Origin: Nilaparvata lugens | Lineage: Eukaryota > Arthropoda > Insecta > Hemiptera > Delphacidae | Assembly (NCBI RefSeq): GCF_014356525.2 | Contig: NC_052506.1 | Coordinates: 14,320,783 to 14,384,782 of the forward strand | Reading direction: 5' to 3' | DNA length: 64,000 nt | Shown here: piece by piece, positions 27,794 through 40,212 of the stretch | How the letters are laid out: each line of letters opens with the position of its first letter | How positions within the stretch are numbered: position 1 is the stretch's first letter | Position numbers and translations under genes: made by a program | Notes under the pieces: generated by a model | Databases searched by the model: none | What the model was told of the DNA's origin: nothing | Seen by the model: the letters and a program-made list of their open reading frames with translations, nothing else

Positions 27794-28169
27794 TTAAAAA
27801 TAGCTGAAACTTTACACTATTTTCTCTTTATTGTATTTTGGGTTCAATTTTCTAGTTTGTTTCCGAGCTTGGAAACCGGCCCTTAGTGTATAAATAATTG
27901 AAATGGACATAACCTACATAATATTTGGACAATTTCAGACGAAATTAGGAAATTGAAGAAGTTTTGGGCAATAGCCTGTTTTTCTTTTCCGACTCTGTAT
28001 TGTTTACTCTATCCAATAAATAAATTAATTAATTAGGTAATTACTGATGATATTTTGTAGTAGCCACACAACAATTATAAAAACCTCTCCATTTTCATAC
28101 ATGTTAGAATGAATGTGCGCGATTCAATGAAAGCTGTGTATAGTAGTAACACATTGTAAAATTCTGTTT

Positions 28170-28330
28170 CAGAAGTTGTTGCTGCGTCGCATACAGACTT
28201 TACCAGCAAGCTGTTTGAAATACGGATGAAGGAGTGGTTCCGGCAGTCTGGAACCAGAATTTATAATCTAAAAAAATCTACAAAAAATAATACGTTTCAC
28301 TGAATTTATTATTTAAATAAATATGTATTT
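28170..28330 (+). other. Possible terminal exon
   Basis: A pyrimidine tract and acceptor (ATTCTGTTTCAG, 28161-28172) precede an open frame (EVVAASHTDFTSKLFEIRMK, then EWFRQSGTRIYNL) ending TGA at about 28301 with AATAAA at 28315-28320. Not recognised; too short to assign. Confidence 0.25.
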
Positions 28331-28752
28331 TCAAGCTGTATTCTACTGTTTTTTTGCTCGCCTTATTACCATATTTTCTCAAATTTCACTGGAAATGCCT
28401 GCTCATAATAGTTGTGTCCACTATCAAATTTATCATGCAATTCATTCATTAAAACAACCTTGAACCAATAACAGCTAATTATAGACTACATTTTTCTAGC
28501 ATTCACTCTACTCCCTTTCATTATATATAAATATAGAGATAATGTGGAACTCTAATCTATCTAATGAAACCTATGTATCTAATGGGGAGTCTAACACCTG
28601 ATCTTATCAACTACTGGTTCAAGGCTATTTTATGATATGGAATTGAATGAAAAATGTTATTGATGATACAAAACTGTGTACCTATGTAAATAAATGTTTC
28701 ACACAATACATGAAATATATGTCTTTTCTGTATAGGGCTACTTGTAATATAA

Positions 28753-28841
28753 ATAGAAATACAAATCTCAGTACCTTTTTTTGAATTATTTTATTATTAT
28801 TTAAATAATTCAAAAAAGGGTACTGAGATTTGTATTTCTAT
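28753..28841. repeat. 89-bp near-perfect hairpin
   Basis: Arms of 41 bp around an 8-bp loop, ATAGAAATACAAATCTCAGT at the left and its complement at the right. The arm sequence CTCAGTACCTTTTTT-n-AATTATTTTA is the terminal inverted repeat of the MITE at 52018-52175, so this is a derivative with most of the interior deleted. Confidence 0.8.
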
Positions 28842-28949
28842 CCATGGAATAGATGTGTTTGTCAATACATAAAATTAGATGTATTAGGCAACATGTATAA
28901 ATGAGGTACCTTATTTAAATGAGATATTTGTATGAAATACATAAAATAG

Positions 28950-29490
28950 ATGAAATAGTGTGACATATTTATGTTCAATCAATACATAAATTAGAGTTAG
29001 TTTTCAATACATAAAATAGATGTATAGGTCAATGCATAAATTAGATTTAGTTTCCAATACATAAAATAGATGTATAGGTCAATACATAAAATAGACATAT
29101 TATTCAATACATCAAATTTATGTATTGGACAATATGTATATTTGACGTATTATTCAATACATAAAATAGATGTATAGGTCAATACATATATTAGATTTCG
29201 TTTTCAATACATAAAATAGATGTATAGGCCAATACATAAAATAGACATATTATTCAATACATCAAATTTATGTATTGGACAATATGTAGATTTGATGTAT
29301 TATTCAATACATAAAATAGATGTATAGGTCAATACATAAATTAGATTTAGTTTTCAATACATAAAATAGATGTATAGGCCAATACATAAAATAGACATAT
29401 TATTCAATACATCAAATTTATGTATTGGACAATATGTATATTTGATGTATTATTCAATACATAAAATAGATGTATAGGTCAATACATCAA
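28950..29490. repeat. AT-rich higher-order tandem array, about 150-bp period
   Basis: Built from short motifs such as CAATACATAAAATAGATGTA. A composite block restarts near 29146, 29298 and 29446 (TATTATTCAATACATAAAAT). No coding capacity. Confidence 0.75.
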
Positions 29491-29512
29491 ATATATATAT
29501 ATTGGAAAACAT

Positions 29513-29700
29513 GTTTACTATACGTATCAAGAAATACGTATATTATACGAATCAAGAAATACGTATAGTATACGTATCAAGAAATGTGTATAATAAACGT
29601 ATCAAGAAATACGTATAGTATACGGATCAAGAAATACGTATAGTATACGTATTAGAAATACGTATATATGCGTATCAAGAAATACGTATAGTATACCTGA
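29513..29700. repeat. 25-26-bp minisatellite
   Basis: About seven copies of CGTATCAAGAAATACGTATA plus five or six bases. The unit is itself partly palindromic (ATACGTAT). Confidence 0.75.
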
Positions 29701-29825
29701 AAAGTCGGGACATTTATACGTAAATGGGACGTATTCAATATCAATGTTATACATATTATTTACTTTCATTGACATTGGCTAATACATAAATTTGACGTAT
29801 TATATACGTCTGTGTGCTGACTGGG

Positions 29826-30331
29826 AAATGTTGAAAGCCCTGCAGTAGCTGGAACAGCATCCAGACTACAATACGTCATTTCTGTACAGCCTTTTGCCAT
29901 ATTTGAATACATTTGACCAGAGTGTAACACTAGAGTTAACACTAGAGAGTTATGTCCTACAGATAATTTCGAAAATAACCAGAAGGAAGAGGAATGCTCA
30001 ACCTCTACCAGTTTCGCCCTACTCCCAACAATATGTACCTCATGATCAACCTAACCACCCTCCATCTGCTTTCACACAACCTCCTAACATTCAACCACCT
30101 TCTGAAGCTTCTCATACTCGAACTCACTACCCTCAAACACACTACCTTCACAAAACCTACCACTTAACAACCTCCTTCCAAAGCTTCACACTCTCAAACT
30201 CCTCAGCAAACTACATTCTCAGACATGCCAGATCACATGCGCCACTGTATTCACGACCAATGAACGACCACTACAAGGCAGTCATGTTTAGTCGAGACAA
30301 GAGACGACCACAACACGGCGTCCTACAATAA
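29826..30331 (+). pseudogene. BESS-motif gene, copy 4 with the longest C-terminus
   Basis: After a stop-interrupted lead-in (LEQHPDYNTSFLYSLLPYLN, 29850-29910) the ORF 29894-30331 continues the BESS helix (TLELTLESYVLQIISKI) and a Pro/Gln/His-rich tail (PPSAFTQPPNIQPPSEASHT) before ending at 30331 with AATAAA right after the stop. It is the only copy in which the BESS motif, tail and polyadenylation signal are contiguous. The upstream MADF part is not adjacent, so it is probably also a fragment. Confidence 0.5.
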
Positions 30332-30501
30332 AAATTGTTGATGGATGTGTTTGTAATCACCTATTCATTTCATAGCGCCACCATTGGATTTTGGACAGTT
30401 GATGTTTGATTATATGATGAAAATATAATAATATATGTGTGTAGCTAGCCTAAGAGTACAGATTGAAGAAAGTAAATTTGGGAGGAGAAAATATAACTGG
30501 T

Positions 30502-31090
30502 GCCGTATGTAACTTATGCGAACTTATCCCACGTCAACCGCGATCGGGTCGGGCTCGAACAAAATGGCCTACTGCTTCTGTGTTAAATCATAGGAGCGTT
30601 TTCGTTTATGCAAATTTTTCACTGCGGACCAAACTTCGTACGCGATTGATTGCGGCAGCACTCCTTGAGAAGCAGTCTCTCGGCCATCTGCAGGGAATTC
30701 TAGCCTCAAATATCTCACAGAAGAGCCAGCAGGCAACAGTCAAAGAAAAGATCGGGATTAATTAAAAAATGACTAGAAGGTTTAGTGAAGTTGATGATGG
30801 AAAATTGATTGAAAATATCAGAGAATACAGGATTTTATTTGATCACAAGCATCATGAATATAAATATAATCAAGAAAAACAAAATTTGGGAAAAGTCACG
30901 GCAGATAAAACTGTTGAGAGAGAAGAATAATTTTATTGTAGCCTTGGCTCAGGTTGGTGACATTGCGACCCAGCCGTGCAAACGAAAACGTTTCATCCGC
31001 AGTCGACCGCTGATTTTCAGCTATCTGAAATTGAGCCCGACCCAGTCGCGGTTGACATAGGATAATTTCGCATAAACGAAAACGTACCTT
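30502..31090 (+). mobile_element. Inverted-repeat element enclosing a MADF exon, copy 2
   Basis: Same arms and same interior as 24962-25548, with a few substitutions. Confidence 0.5.
30769..30930 (+). pseudogene. MADF-domain N-terminal exon, copy 2
   Basis: Identical in layout to 25225-25386, with one His to Tyr change (EYKYNQEKQN). Same early stop after EREE. Confidence 0.55.
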
Positions 31091-32119
31091 GAGGTAGGTA
31101 ACATATATTCGAAGAGAATTGAGTCACGTTTTCATGTGTATAGAAAATGGAATGAGTTAAGATTATATCATGTAATAATGTATTTGAATTCTATACAAAA
31201 AATATTTCAAAGTTTTGAAGGTTGTTATGTTGTAACTTTACACATATAGCCAACAGCTATTATTTCAGTAACATAGCCTGGAAGAACTACAGTTTTTACA
31301 TTAGTAGTGGTAGCCAGTCTGGGACACGGTAGGTCCATTATCTAAGAAACTTGATCTTTGGAAAAAGAAATGAAAACTAGAAGGGAAATACATTGGCGTG
31401 GTTCCAACAAGTCAATTCTTATCTATACTCTTCAGTTTGCAATGATGATGTTTTTCCAAAAAATCTTAAATCGACCAATTCAGAGGTCGCTGCAGCTTTT
31501 TTATGTACATGCCTAACAAGCCTGTAGAATATGGGCTGGAAATGTATTCTATGTGTGATGCCAAAACTTTCTGTTTTTTATTTTGTAACATAGTATGGTA
31601 AACAAGTTGCAAGGCCTTTTGGCACATCAAACAAAACAATTGATGTTGTAAAGCGTTCAGTAGATCCAAAGGGCATCAATAGAAACTGACAACAGGCAAT
31701 TTCTATACATATTAGAGCTAGCAATGTACCTTGAAAAAATAATAGATTCAATAGAGATTCAAAGGTATGCAGAAAGTCATGAAGAACGGCTCCACCAACA
31801 CACGAACGTCGAAGCAATCCAGCTGCTAGACAACGGAAGGTTGGTGCGGAGACTGAAAAGAAGGAAACCATTTGAATTGGTGTGCAGTGAAAGTGGTGTC
31901 TAGTGAAAAAGCAGATCAGTGATTGAGTGAAATCTAGCTTCAGTAGTACAGTTAATAGATGTACATAATAATTATTAGTAGGTAGCAGTAAGAAATTCTA
32001 AAGAGTTTCACTGTAGTCCATATTATATACAATTAGTAAATTAGGTTTGATAAAATTTGCTCATTAGTCTCAAGACTAGATAGCAATAGTAATGTGATAA
32101 AAAAAAAAAAAAAACTTTG

Positions 32120-32640
32120 CTGAGTACAGTGAAAAAATGAGCCTGAGATACCACCTAAGTTTCTTCCTAATAAAAAAGAGGAAAAGGATCATTTTTATTT
32201 GCATTCCAAGACAACTGCTATCATCTCATATTTCATGAAAAAAACACAAAACTGTTAGTCTTCAAGTTGACTATGCATGATAAAGGAGAAATCGACAAAG
32301 ATACAGGGAATCTATCATACTAGATTACAAAAACACAAAAGGTGGAGTAGATCAAAAGTGTGCTAATTATAATTCAACCAGAAAACCCAGCAAGAGATGG
32401 CCATCAGCTTTATTCTTTAGATTTCTTAACATGGCTGCTGTAAATTCTTTTGTAACCTCTGTAGCTGAAAATATCAACAATAAGAATGCCAAGAAAAAAG
32501 GATGGATTTTCTACGACTAGCAATAAATCTCTTGGCCGACCATCTGGAGAACAGAGCTAATCTAGAAAACTTGCCATTGGATATACAAGCATACATAGCA
32601 CAAAAGTGACTCGCCAAACCCAATAAGGTGGTATTGAACC
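32120..32640 (+). pseudogene. piggyBac transposase C-terminal relic, copy 2 (longer)
   Basis: As at 26595-26967, but continuing past KKKGWI into FLRLAINLLADHLENRANLE and LPLDIQAYIAQK, the helix between the catalytic core and the Cys-rich domain. Stops at 32609. Several frameshifts. Confidence 0.65.
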
Positions 32641-32668
32641 TCCTGCTCAAGCAAAATATTGAAAAAAC

Positions 32669-32721
32669 AAGGATATTGTCAAATTTCACTCATTTTTTTT
32701 TTGAAATTTGACAATATCCTT
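32669..32721. repeat. Perfect 20-bp hairpin
   Basis: AAGGATATTGTCAAATTTCA and its exact complement, separated by 13 bp that are mostly T. Confidence 0.85.
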
Positions 32722-32889
32722 ATTTTCTTATTATGGAGAGATTTCACAACATCACCATCAATTCTACTAATTTTACCAAATATTGACCTTGTCATGAATG
32801 TGGGACACACAAAAAACCGCAGTTCATTGCTCACCTTCTACTCGCTTTTTGTGGAAGAACCATGCCGCAAAAAAAGTTGAATGTAGAAG

Positions 32890-33410
32890 ATGCACTCCTG
32901 AATTTTCTGATGAGGACTGAACATCAAGTCTACTTCACAATTGCAAACAATTTACTGAAATGAGTACAAAATTGAAATGGAAATGGAATGGAATGTGTGT
33001 TTATTTTATACAATCTTGCATTGACAGCGTTAGAGTGAACATCTTAGTGCTAACCTCTGTAGTTTTTTAGTTTTAGTTATAACTAGGCCTACTCGTATTT
33101 TTCAGTATTGAGGAATCAGCGATCTACAGAGTGATTCTTAATTATGGTGAAATAATTTAATACGTGATAGTAGAGGTAAAAATAAGAAAAAAAGTTCTTA
33201 TAAACATAGTGTATATCCATAAACGCTTCATTAGCGAGCTATACAGAGTGAAAGATTTCGCCCGGAATTCAGCTCCTCTGGTGAAATACACCGATGCTGA
33301 ATTGTTTGGGGACTAGTTTTTGAATAAAACTAGTCTGGAAGCTGTAGTGTGAGTAGTTTTTGAGAAAAAAGTTAAAATATGCAAAAGATCTAAGTAGAAA
33401 AACACATTCC
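32890..33410. other. No gene recognised
   Basis: AT-rich; includes a small palindrome (GACTAGTTTTTGAATAAAACTAGTC, 33311-33335 region). No coding evidence. Confidence 0.4.
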
Positions 33411-33902
33411 TGAGATGGTTGACAAAATGAACAAGTATGGAAAAGTTACCAAAAAACTATTGACTATATTGGAATATAATCAGTCATTGACCTCTCTGAC
33501 CAACTTTCCTCATACAACACACCCCTTCGAAGAAGTGTCAAGTGGTACCGGAAAGTTGCCTTTGAGCTCCTCTTCAACACTTGTGTTATCAATGCAAGTA
33601 TAGCACATAAACATGCAACTGGAAAAACAATGGACATATCATCATTCAGAGAGAAAATCATATTTGGCCTTATCGATAAAACTGATCAAAAAAATGCTGA
33701 GAAAACAAATCCCCATAGTTTGGAAAGCATAGAACAACGTGGTCGCTGTTCAATGTGTTATGAGACTCTTACAAAAACTTTTGGACGGAACCAAGCTGCT
33801 AAAAACAGCAAACGAGTAAAGACACATTGTCCTGGATGTGCTAACCAGAAATATATGTGCAGCAATTGCTTTTTCAGAGTACACAGTGTTACAAAAAAGT
33901 GA
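33411..33902 (+). pseudogene. piggyBac transposase C-terminal domain (a further family)
   Basis: After one frameshift near 33500: SDQLSSYNTPLRRSVKWYRK and VAFELLFNTCVINASIAHKH give the catalytic Asp 3 region and following helices. ORF 33630-33902 supplies FREKIIFGLI and a complete Cys-rich zinc domain CSMCYETLTKTFGRNQ ... CPGCANQKYMCSNCFFRVHS. The N-terminal two thirds are missing. The family differs from A, B and E by the length of the Cys-rich domain. Confidence 0.7.
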
Positions 33903-34577
33903 TACATCTTGAAATGAAATGGAACAATCATTATTTTATTCAGTATATTTTTGTATTCTAATATTTTATGTACTTGCATTATGTTATAACCTCCAATTAG
34001 ACAATTTTTAAAGATTTTTATACATTTATAGTTGTAATTAAAATTTATTCAAAATACTGATTTCTCTAATGATTATGTATATACAGTCACCACTTTCCAA
34101 AATTAGCTGTGTCCATAAGTGGTGCACATGGGCTTGTGGAAAGTATTTATCAAAATTTTTGTACGCCGGGCCCATATGTACAAAATATGGACACATGCTG
34201 AAATTGTGAATAAATATAAATTTTTATACAATTACCATGAATTATCATAAAAAAGTATCAAATTGAACATAAAAAAAAACAATAAAATTAGTCTGGGCCG
34301 GTAAGAAGCTCTCAATAAACAGGCCTGGTAGGGAGGTGAATTACTAGCTCAGCGCTCTGGTAGCCAAAGTGTTAAGTGTTAACTTTTTAAAAATGGCAGG
34401 TAATTTTAGACATTATTCATACTCCGTATATTAGCTGACTTGCATTTAATGTTCGGGATGGGACACTGTAATAGTACTGATGCAAGACGTTTGCATCAAG
34501 AGAGCTTTCGTAACCGAGTATGACCAAGTTCAAGGTTTTTTGCCACTATTCATCAAATTCTGTCTGAAACAGATTTT

Positions 34578-35482
34578 TTGATGTCCAAAGAGCACATTTA
34601 TGCAGACAGACCCCGATCTACTAGGACTGTTGAGTTAGAAGAACAAGTTCTTAATGAAATTTATGAACATCCAGAGAAGAGCACGAGAGAATTGTCAGTG
34701 CAGTTTAATGTCAATCAATCTATTATTTGGAGGATACTAAAAGAGCAACAATTACATCCATACCACCTCCAGAAAGTTCATACTCTATTGCCACGAGACT
34801 GTATTCCCCGTGCTGGTATTTGCCGATGGTTTTTAGAAAAACTTGTTAACTCAAACTTTTTAACAACAATTTTATTTACTGACGAGGAACACTTTACAAG
34901 AACAGCTATCGTTAACGTCCACAACCAACATATTTGGGCAGATGAGAATCCTCATGCCATCAATCCTAATCATCCATAACATCAGTTTTCAGTAAACATT
35001 TGGGCAGGAATCATAGGAGATCATCTACTTTTCTGTTCGAGCTTCCTCCCAGGCTTAATGGCATAATCTACTTGAACTTTTTGAGAGATGAGCTATTTAT
35101 CTTACTTGAAGATGTACCTCTTCAGTTGAGCCAAAACATTTGGTTTATGCTTGATGGAGCTCCAGCACACTTCAGTGTTGCTGTTCGTGAACACCTGAAT
35201 CACAGCTTTCCAAATCAATGGATAGGCCGAGGTGGGCCAGTACCATGGCCAGCTTGGTCACCAGACTTAAATCCTTTGGATTTTTATCTTTAGGGACACT
35301 TGAAAACCTTAGTATACAATACTCCGATTGATACCATTGAACAACTCCGATTAGGGATTTTGAACGGAATAGAAATGATAAAGCAGACTCCTGGAATATT
35401 TGAACGGGTCCGACAATCGATGAGAAGACGTCTGAACATATGCATTAAGAACAACGGAGGTTACTTTGAACATCATCTTTAG
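34578..35482 (+). pseudogene. Mariner-like (IS630-Tc1) transposase, two stops and one frameshift
   Basis: ORF 1 (34578-34979) gives the helix-turn-helix (ELSVQFNVNQSIIWRILKEQ) and the first catalytic Asp in TILFTDEEHFTRT. After TAA and a shift, ORF 2 (35000-35293) gives FMLDGAPAHFSVAVREHL (Asp 2) and WPAWSPDLNPLDFYL (Asp 3), where TAG replaces the usual Trp codon. The C-terminal part (35300-35482) gives HLKTLVYNTPIDTIEQLRLG and ends NNGGYFEHHL, the normal terminus. About 300 residues in all, so near full length. All three acidic catalytic positions survive. Confidence 0.75.
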
Positions 35483-35499
35483 TCTTTTGGTGTAAGTAT

Positions 35500-37090
35500 A
35501 ATGTCATTTAGATTATGTTACTTTCATATAAAAATGAAACTTTTCATAAAAAACCGAATATTTTATCTGCTATCAGCTACAACCTATGAGTTAGTAGTTC
35601 TCTCCACGTCCACATAAAACAGCAAATTTTTGTGGTATAATGTACTACATAAGAATACATTTTATTTAAATTTTATTCAAATTTAGTTCTCCTACCACCA
35701 TCACCGTGTCACGGGCTTAGCTCGGCCATACGTCGGCGCGGGCTCGGTGCGGTTATGTGTGTCCGGGCCATTAACAGGACTTGAAGCTGTTAAGCAACTG
35801 ATTAGCATGAAAATTAAAAAAGAAAGATATTCCTCACTGTTGATAAAGAAATGCCTCTCAACAATTCGACCACATATTCAACTTTTGTGTTAGCAACGTG
35901 AAGCAACGCATTTTGATAATTGCAAAATAAATTTGCTGTTATTCGAATTATGCTCTTCTTAATTTTCACTAAGAGAAATGCTAAGTGTAATGAATGAAGA
36001 AAAGAGCTATGAATACATTATACAAATAAACACATCCAAAATGAACAAGTCTAATAATAAATACAACAGGAAGAAAGCTTCCTAAAACAGCCCTCAGTGA
36101 TTGGATATTTTTAGAGCATTATAAGATATGCTGAGTATTGAATGGATTAGTAAAGAAATTATTATCCTGTTGTAACATGAAGGATCTGTGTATCTTGGTT
36201 TTGCATTTTATGAATAATCTCTTTTGATCTTTTTCCAATACAACTTTAGTCAGACGTTTTGCATAACAGTAGTGTGCCGTATTAAATAGGTTCAAAAACA
36301 CTGATCTAGAACCTAGAATTGTCTAAATAAACATTACATAAAGTACTCAAGTGAGTGCTGAGTTAAAATTACTTTATAGTGATGAAGCCTTGCATTTCAC
36401 TGTAAATACAAGTATTCTTCCTTTCAGTGAGTTTTCTAAAAATGCTATACTAAAAGAATATTTACTTAAGAATTAAAATTGTTTTTAAGGAAACTTCATA
36501 ATAAATAAATATAATTCATGTATAAATGACATAAAAATGACCGAAACATGTTGTGATAAAATATTTTAAAAAAGGGTACTGAGATTTTTATTTTCTTCAT
36601 ATTTATAATTCATGTATGTACAGTGGAATGCAAGGAACCTTATATAAGTTAACGCTAGATCATTACTTCATGTTCTGCTAATACAACAAAATAGATCTTA
36701 GTCCAATAAAAAATCAGTAAGTGGTATTTGTTCGTGGAAAACTTTGGAGACTAAAACTAGTATCTCATTATTATTTACTAAAATATTTTCTAGAATTAGT
36801 ACCTAATTATGACTGGAATTGGAACCTTATTATTATTTACTGCAGCAATTTCTATCCATTTATTAAATAATCCAATCATCTGGATTGTTTTGGTCAAATT
36901 ATTATAAACTTAATGGTGTTTTTATCATTCAGTGAACTTAAGTAATTCGAATTAGGTTCATACAGTTTATATCACTTATTTTCGAATTGAGAATCTCCAA
37001 TTTTCCAATTGAGAATAGATACTGGTCATAGGTCAACTTATGATGATTCATTGAACTAAGGCCTGTTTTACATTTAACTTATCTGATTCT
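35500..37090. other. No gene; contains half of a MITE
   Basis: At 36540-36595 the right half of the 52018 MITE family is present (CCGAAACATGTTGTGATAAA, then AAAAAAGGGTACTGAGAT). The rest shows no coding signal. Confidence 0.45.
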
Positions 37091-37094
37091 ATTC

Positions 37095-37460
37095 CACTAT
37101 GATTCGATGAATTGTGAAAATATACTGAGTACCATTGATAATGTAGATGTCTTGATTGGCTGGTGATCCATCTTCTCAATCCATGAGCGTTCAGCTTCCG
37201 AAGTGTTGATTTGTCCGCAACTATGTAGTTGATTGGAATCGAAGTCTTGAAGCTCCAGCGCCCACTTGGTGTCAAGTAGTGCACACACAAGATGAATGTG
37301 GTGTATGATTGTATACATAATGCAGATGCTGACTTGCCGAAATCTGTAGGAAAAACATTGTAATTAATAATTCGAAAAACAACTTACACAAAAATTATTT
37401 CTAAATAAATGTGAAAATCATCTTGAATGTGATGATCTGATCAAATTAGTAGAGCTAGAA
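37095..37460. repeat. Diverged repeat shared with 38925-39395
   Basis: Both contain, in order, TTGATTGGCTGGTGAT / TTGATTGATTGGCGAT, GAGCGTTCA-n-CTTC, GAAGTGTTGAT, a GTGTCAA-STAGTGCA block, CTGTRGG, and AGTARAGCTAGAACAAGA. Identity about 70-75 percent by eye. Not recognised; possibly an old transposon end or SINE. Confidence 0.5.
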
Positions 37461-38925
37461 CAAGACTAATTGCTTATTAGACCGGGTGTGCACGTTGTAT
37501 TAGAAAATAGCCTCGCGGTCACTTTTTATATTATACAACTGTGGAATAATATGCCTTAATATTATATTCTATAGTAACGATGGGACTAGTAAAATGAGAT
37601 AATAGAAAATAGGTCATAGTCGAAGGCAAACGACTTGAAAACAAGATAATTACAGAAATTTAGTACTAAATAAATGATACATTTAGACTCAACTCACACT
37701 ACCTTGACTCAAATTGTATGACTCGAGTCTCTTGACCTGACAACTATCTTGCTCATTGTCACTTCTTCAGTTCTATGCTACTCCATTTCTAACCTCACTA
37801 TTAAAAATACGAGGCCCTGTTCTTCACTACTGTGCATGCTCATTCCCATAATCTGATTTTTAGATTTACGTAATATTATGATAACAGTGAAATATAAAAT
37901 AGATTTGTTGAGGCCACATAATATGATGTAAATTTTATGAATTACTACAAATACACCTTTCTTCACTATTGTTTACTGTAGGCTAACCTAAAATCATTTA
38001 TATTTGAGAAAAAATAGCCTAGAATTCTCCTTACTGAAACTGTTGGTAGATGACTTTCAGCAACAAAAAGTTTTAGTGGATGTGGAATTAGCTCTAAATC
38101 ACTGTTGGTCGTTTCCAATCTCAACTAACACGAGAAGTGTACATGTATTATTGAACTGTAAATGAATGCAAATAAAAAATTCGTTCAAGTTAATATTGTT
38201 TTGTATCTACATACATTGGCGGAGCTTACAGTATATCAATGTCCATTCTTTGGAGAGAATATTCAAAATATCCTTCCCATTGACACTCTACCGTTGCGGA
38301 CTAGAATGAACTGGTCTGAGTGTCGCCATTTGAAAACACATGCTGCTTCGCGGAGGAACTGGAGTTGCTGTCTCTTCTCGACTTGAGTCAAGTAAGTGTG
38401 AGTTGTACGTTACCGTTCACGTTTTCTCCAAGTGCATATTTGATAAGTAATAACATTTCAAACCCCTACAAAAATATTTTCAATATTCCAAAGTTTTTTC
38501 TATTATATTGAGAAGCGGTTTGATTCAGTGGTCGCGCTGATCAGCTATCGCTTAGATAAGTTAGGAATCATGCGCCTCCTACTCCCGTTGGAAGGGTGAC
38601 CGCTTAAGCCAACTCAAGAGTTTCTTGATACCCATGAAGTAACATGTTAGAATTACAGTACCGATTCTTTCGTGACTACATCATGACAAAAACTTGCAAA
38701 TGGTAACAATGTATTCGTATAACGGATTTGTAATAGGTACCATAGACACCAGACTAGAATAATATGTATAACTTATGAGTTGACAGTTCACTTCTGGAGA
38801 GAAAATTTACTACGTGAAGCTGAACATTGACTTTTACTGTTGATTATTTATTAGACTGAATTAAGAAAAATACATTTTTAGCTATCGCCTATCTCTACTA
38901 TTGATAGGACAACTACCATTGATAG
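37460..38925. other. No gene recognised
   Basis: No ORF longer than about 75 codons and none that resembles a family I know. Confidence 0.4.
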
Positions 38926-39472
38926 GAAAGACTGCTTGCTTGATTGATTGGCGATCAATTTCTTTCAGTCTAAGAGCGTTCACCTTCTGAAGTGTTGATA
39001 TTTTCCACAACTCGTTAGAAACGGAGTCTTGGAACCCCGTCCGGCCTCCAGCTTTGTGTCAACTAGTGCATACCCAGGATGAAAGCGGCGTGTTTATAAT
39101 ATGATCCTGACTAGCCAAATTCTGTGGGGAAAAAGGTAATATTTGAGAAATTGTGACAGTTAATTGACACACAAGAGATATTAATGACCTGTGATATAAA
39201 TGTGTAATGTAATTCATGTAAATAGTGTCATTGAAATAAAACTTGATTTGATTAGGCCTAATAGCAAAATTTGGATTCAGTGCATAGATAGATAAGTACA
39301 ACTCATTGAAATTAACTGGTCAAATTGCATTAAATTGCTGCCTTTATCTTAATACCAAGAGGGCGGAGTTAGTAAAGCTAGAACAAGAATTACCTTAAAT
39401 CCGCATATCTTTTGAGAAAAATTATCTAGTTTTCCAGACGACTACTAATTCCCAGAACACAGTGAGATACTA

Positions 39473-39572
39473 NNNNNNNNNNNNNNNNNNNNNNNNNNNN
39501 NNNNNNNNNNNNNNNNNNNNNNNNNNNNNNNNNNNNNNNNNNNNNNNNNNNNNNNNNNNNNNNNNNNNNNNN
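39473..39572. other. 100-bp assembly gap
   Basis: Run of exactly 100 Ns. Confidence 0.99.
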
Positions 39573-39775
39573 TTTTTCTGATATGCCAGAGCAGTATAGA
39601 TCATTGCTGGGACTATGCAATGGACTTGTAACTCACAATCAAGGGTTTTGTCTTTATGGTCACATTATGATTGAAGTTGCCAGTGATGACATTGACACTT
39701 TCCCAACCAGCCACCCCAAGGAGAGTATGAGTCAAATGCTTTTTATAAGCTTATGGATATACCAAAATTTATAAC
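39573..39775 (+). pseudogene. Short coding-like remnant next to the gap
   Basis: An open frame from the gap reads DMPEQYRSLLGLCNGLVTHN, then QGFCLYGHIMIEVASDDID. It looks protein-coding but I cannot place it. It ends where the 260-bp repeat begins. Confidence 0.25.
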
Positions 39776-40020
39776 TCTGAAATTGATGTTGCTTTCCATG
39801 ACGAAAGTATGAGGAATCCATTTCACTCCTGAAGAGGAGCTTCATCAGCCTGACACAAGGGGGCGCTTGCTCTTCTTATGGGTTGGACTGTGTGGCCAAA
39901 ATGTGGGAAAATATTACATTTGATTTGAAGTTAAGTTGATTATTTAATAAGTTGGATTTGTCATTTTTGAGGTGTTTAAAGATTTTGTATTGTTTCAGTG
40001 TGTTGAGTTGAATGTGTAGG
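39760..40020. repeat. 260-bp repeat, partner 45091-45330
   Basis: Both begin AAATTTATAACTCTGAAATT and share CATGACGAAAGTATGAGGAA, TGGGTTGGACTGTGTGGCCA and TTTGAGGTGTTTAAAGATTT. In the 45-kb copy it truncates a piggyBac exon. Probably the 3' end of an unclassified retroelement. Confidence 0.65.
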
Positions 40021-40212
40021 ATTTTAATATATGTTTGTATGTTTTTGTGAATGTGTCCTGTGGCTATTAAATATGAATCTACATATGCAGAACATTGTGA
40101 AGGTACCAAAGCTTGTCCTCACTCTACATAATCAAACAATTCCAAAACAATATATCACTCACAAGAATATACAGAATATCATACACAATCATCAATCAAT
40201 AACATATTTTAA

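Larger units (their letters stand above)
30073..32515 (+). repeat. Segmental duplication, copy 2
   Basis: Partner of 24346-26967, without the MITE. It includes a Merlin fragment at 30442-30495, the inverted-repeat element at 30502-31090 and the piggyBac C-terminal relic. Confidence 0.85.

Noticed and set aside
28950..29700. CRISPR-like array
   Set aside because: Units are contiguous or overlapping without unique spacers, and the genome is eukaryotic; it is a minisatellite.
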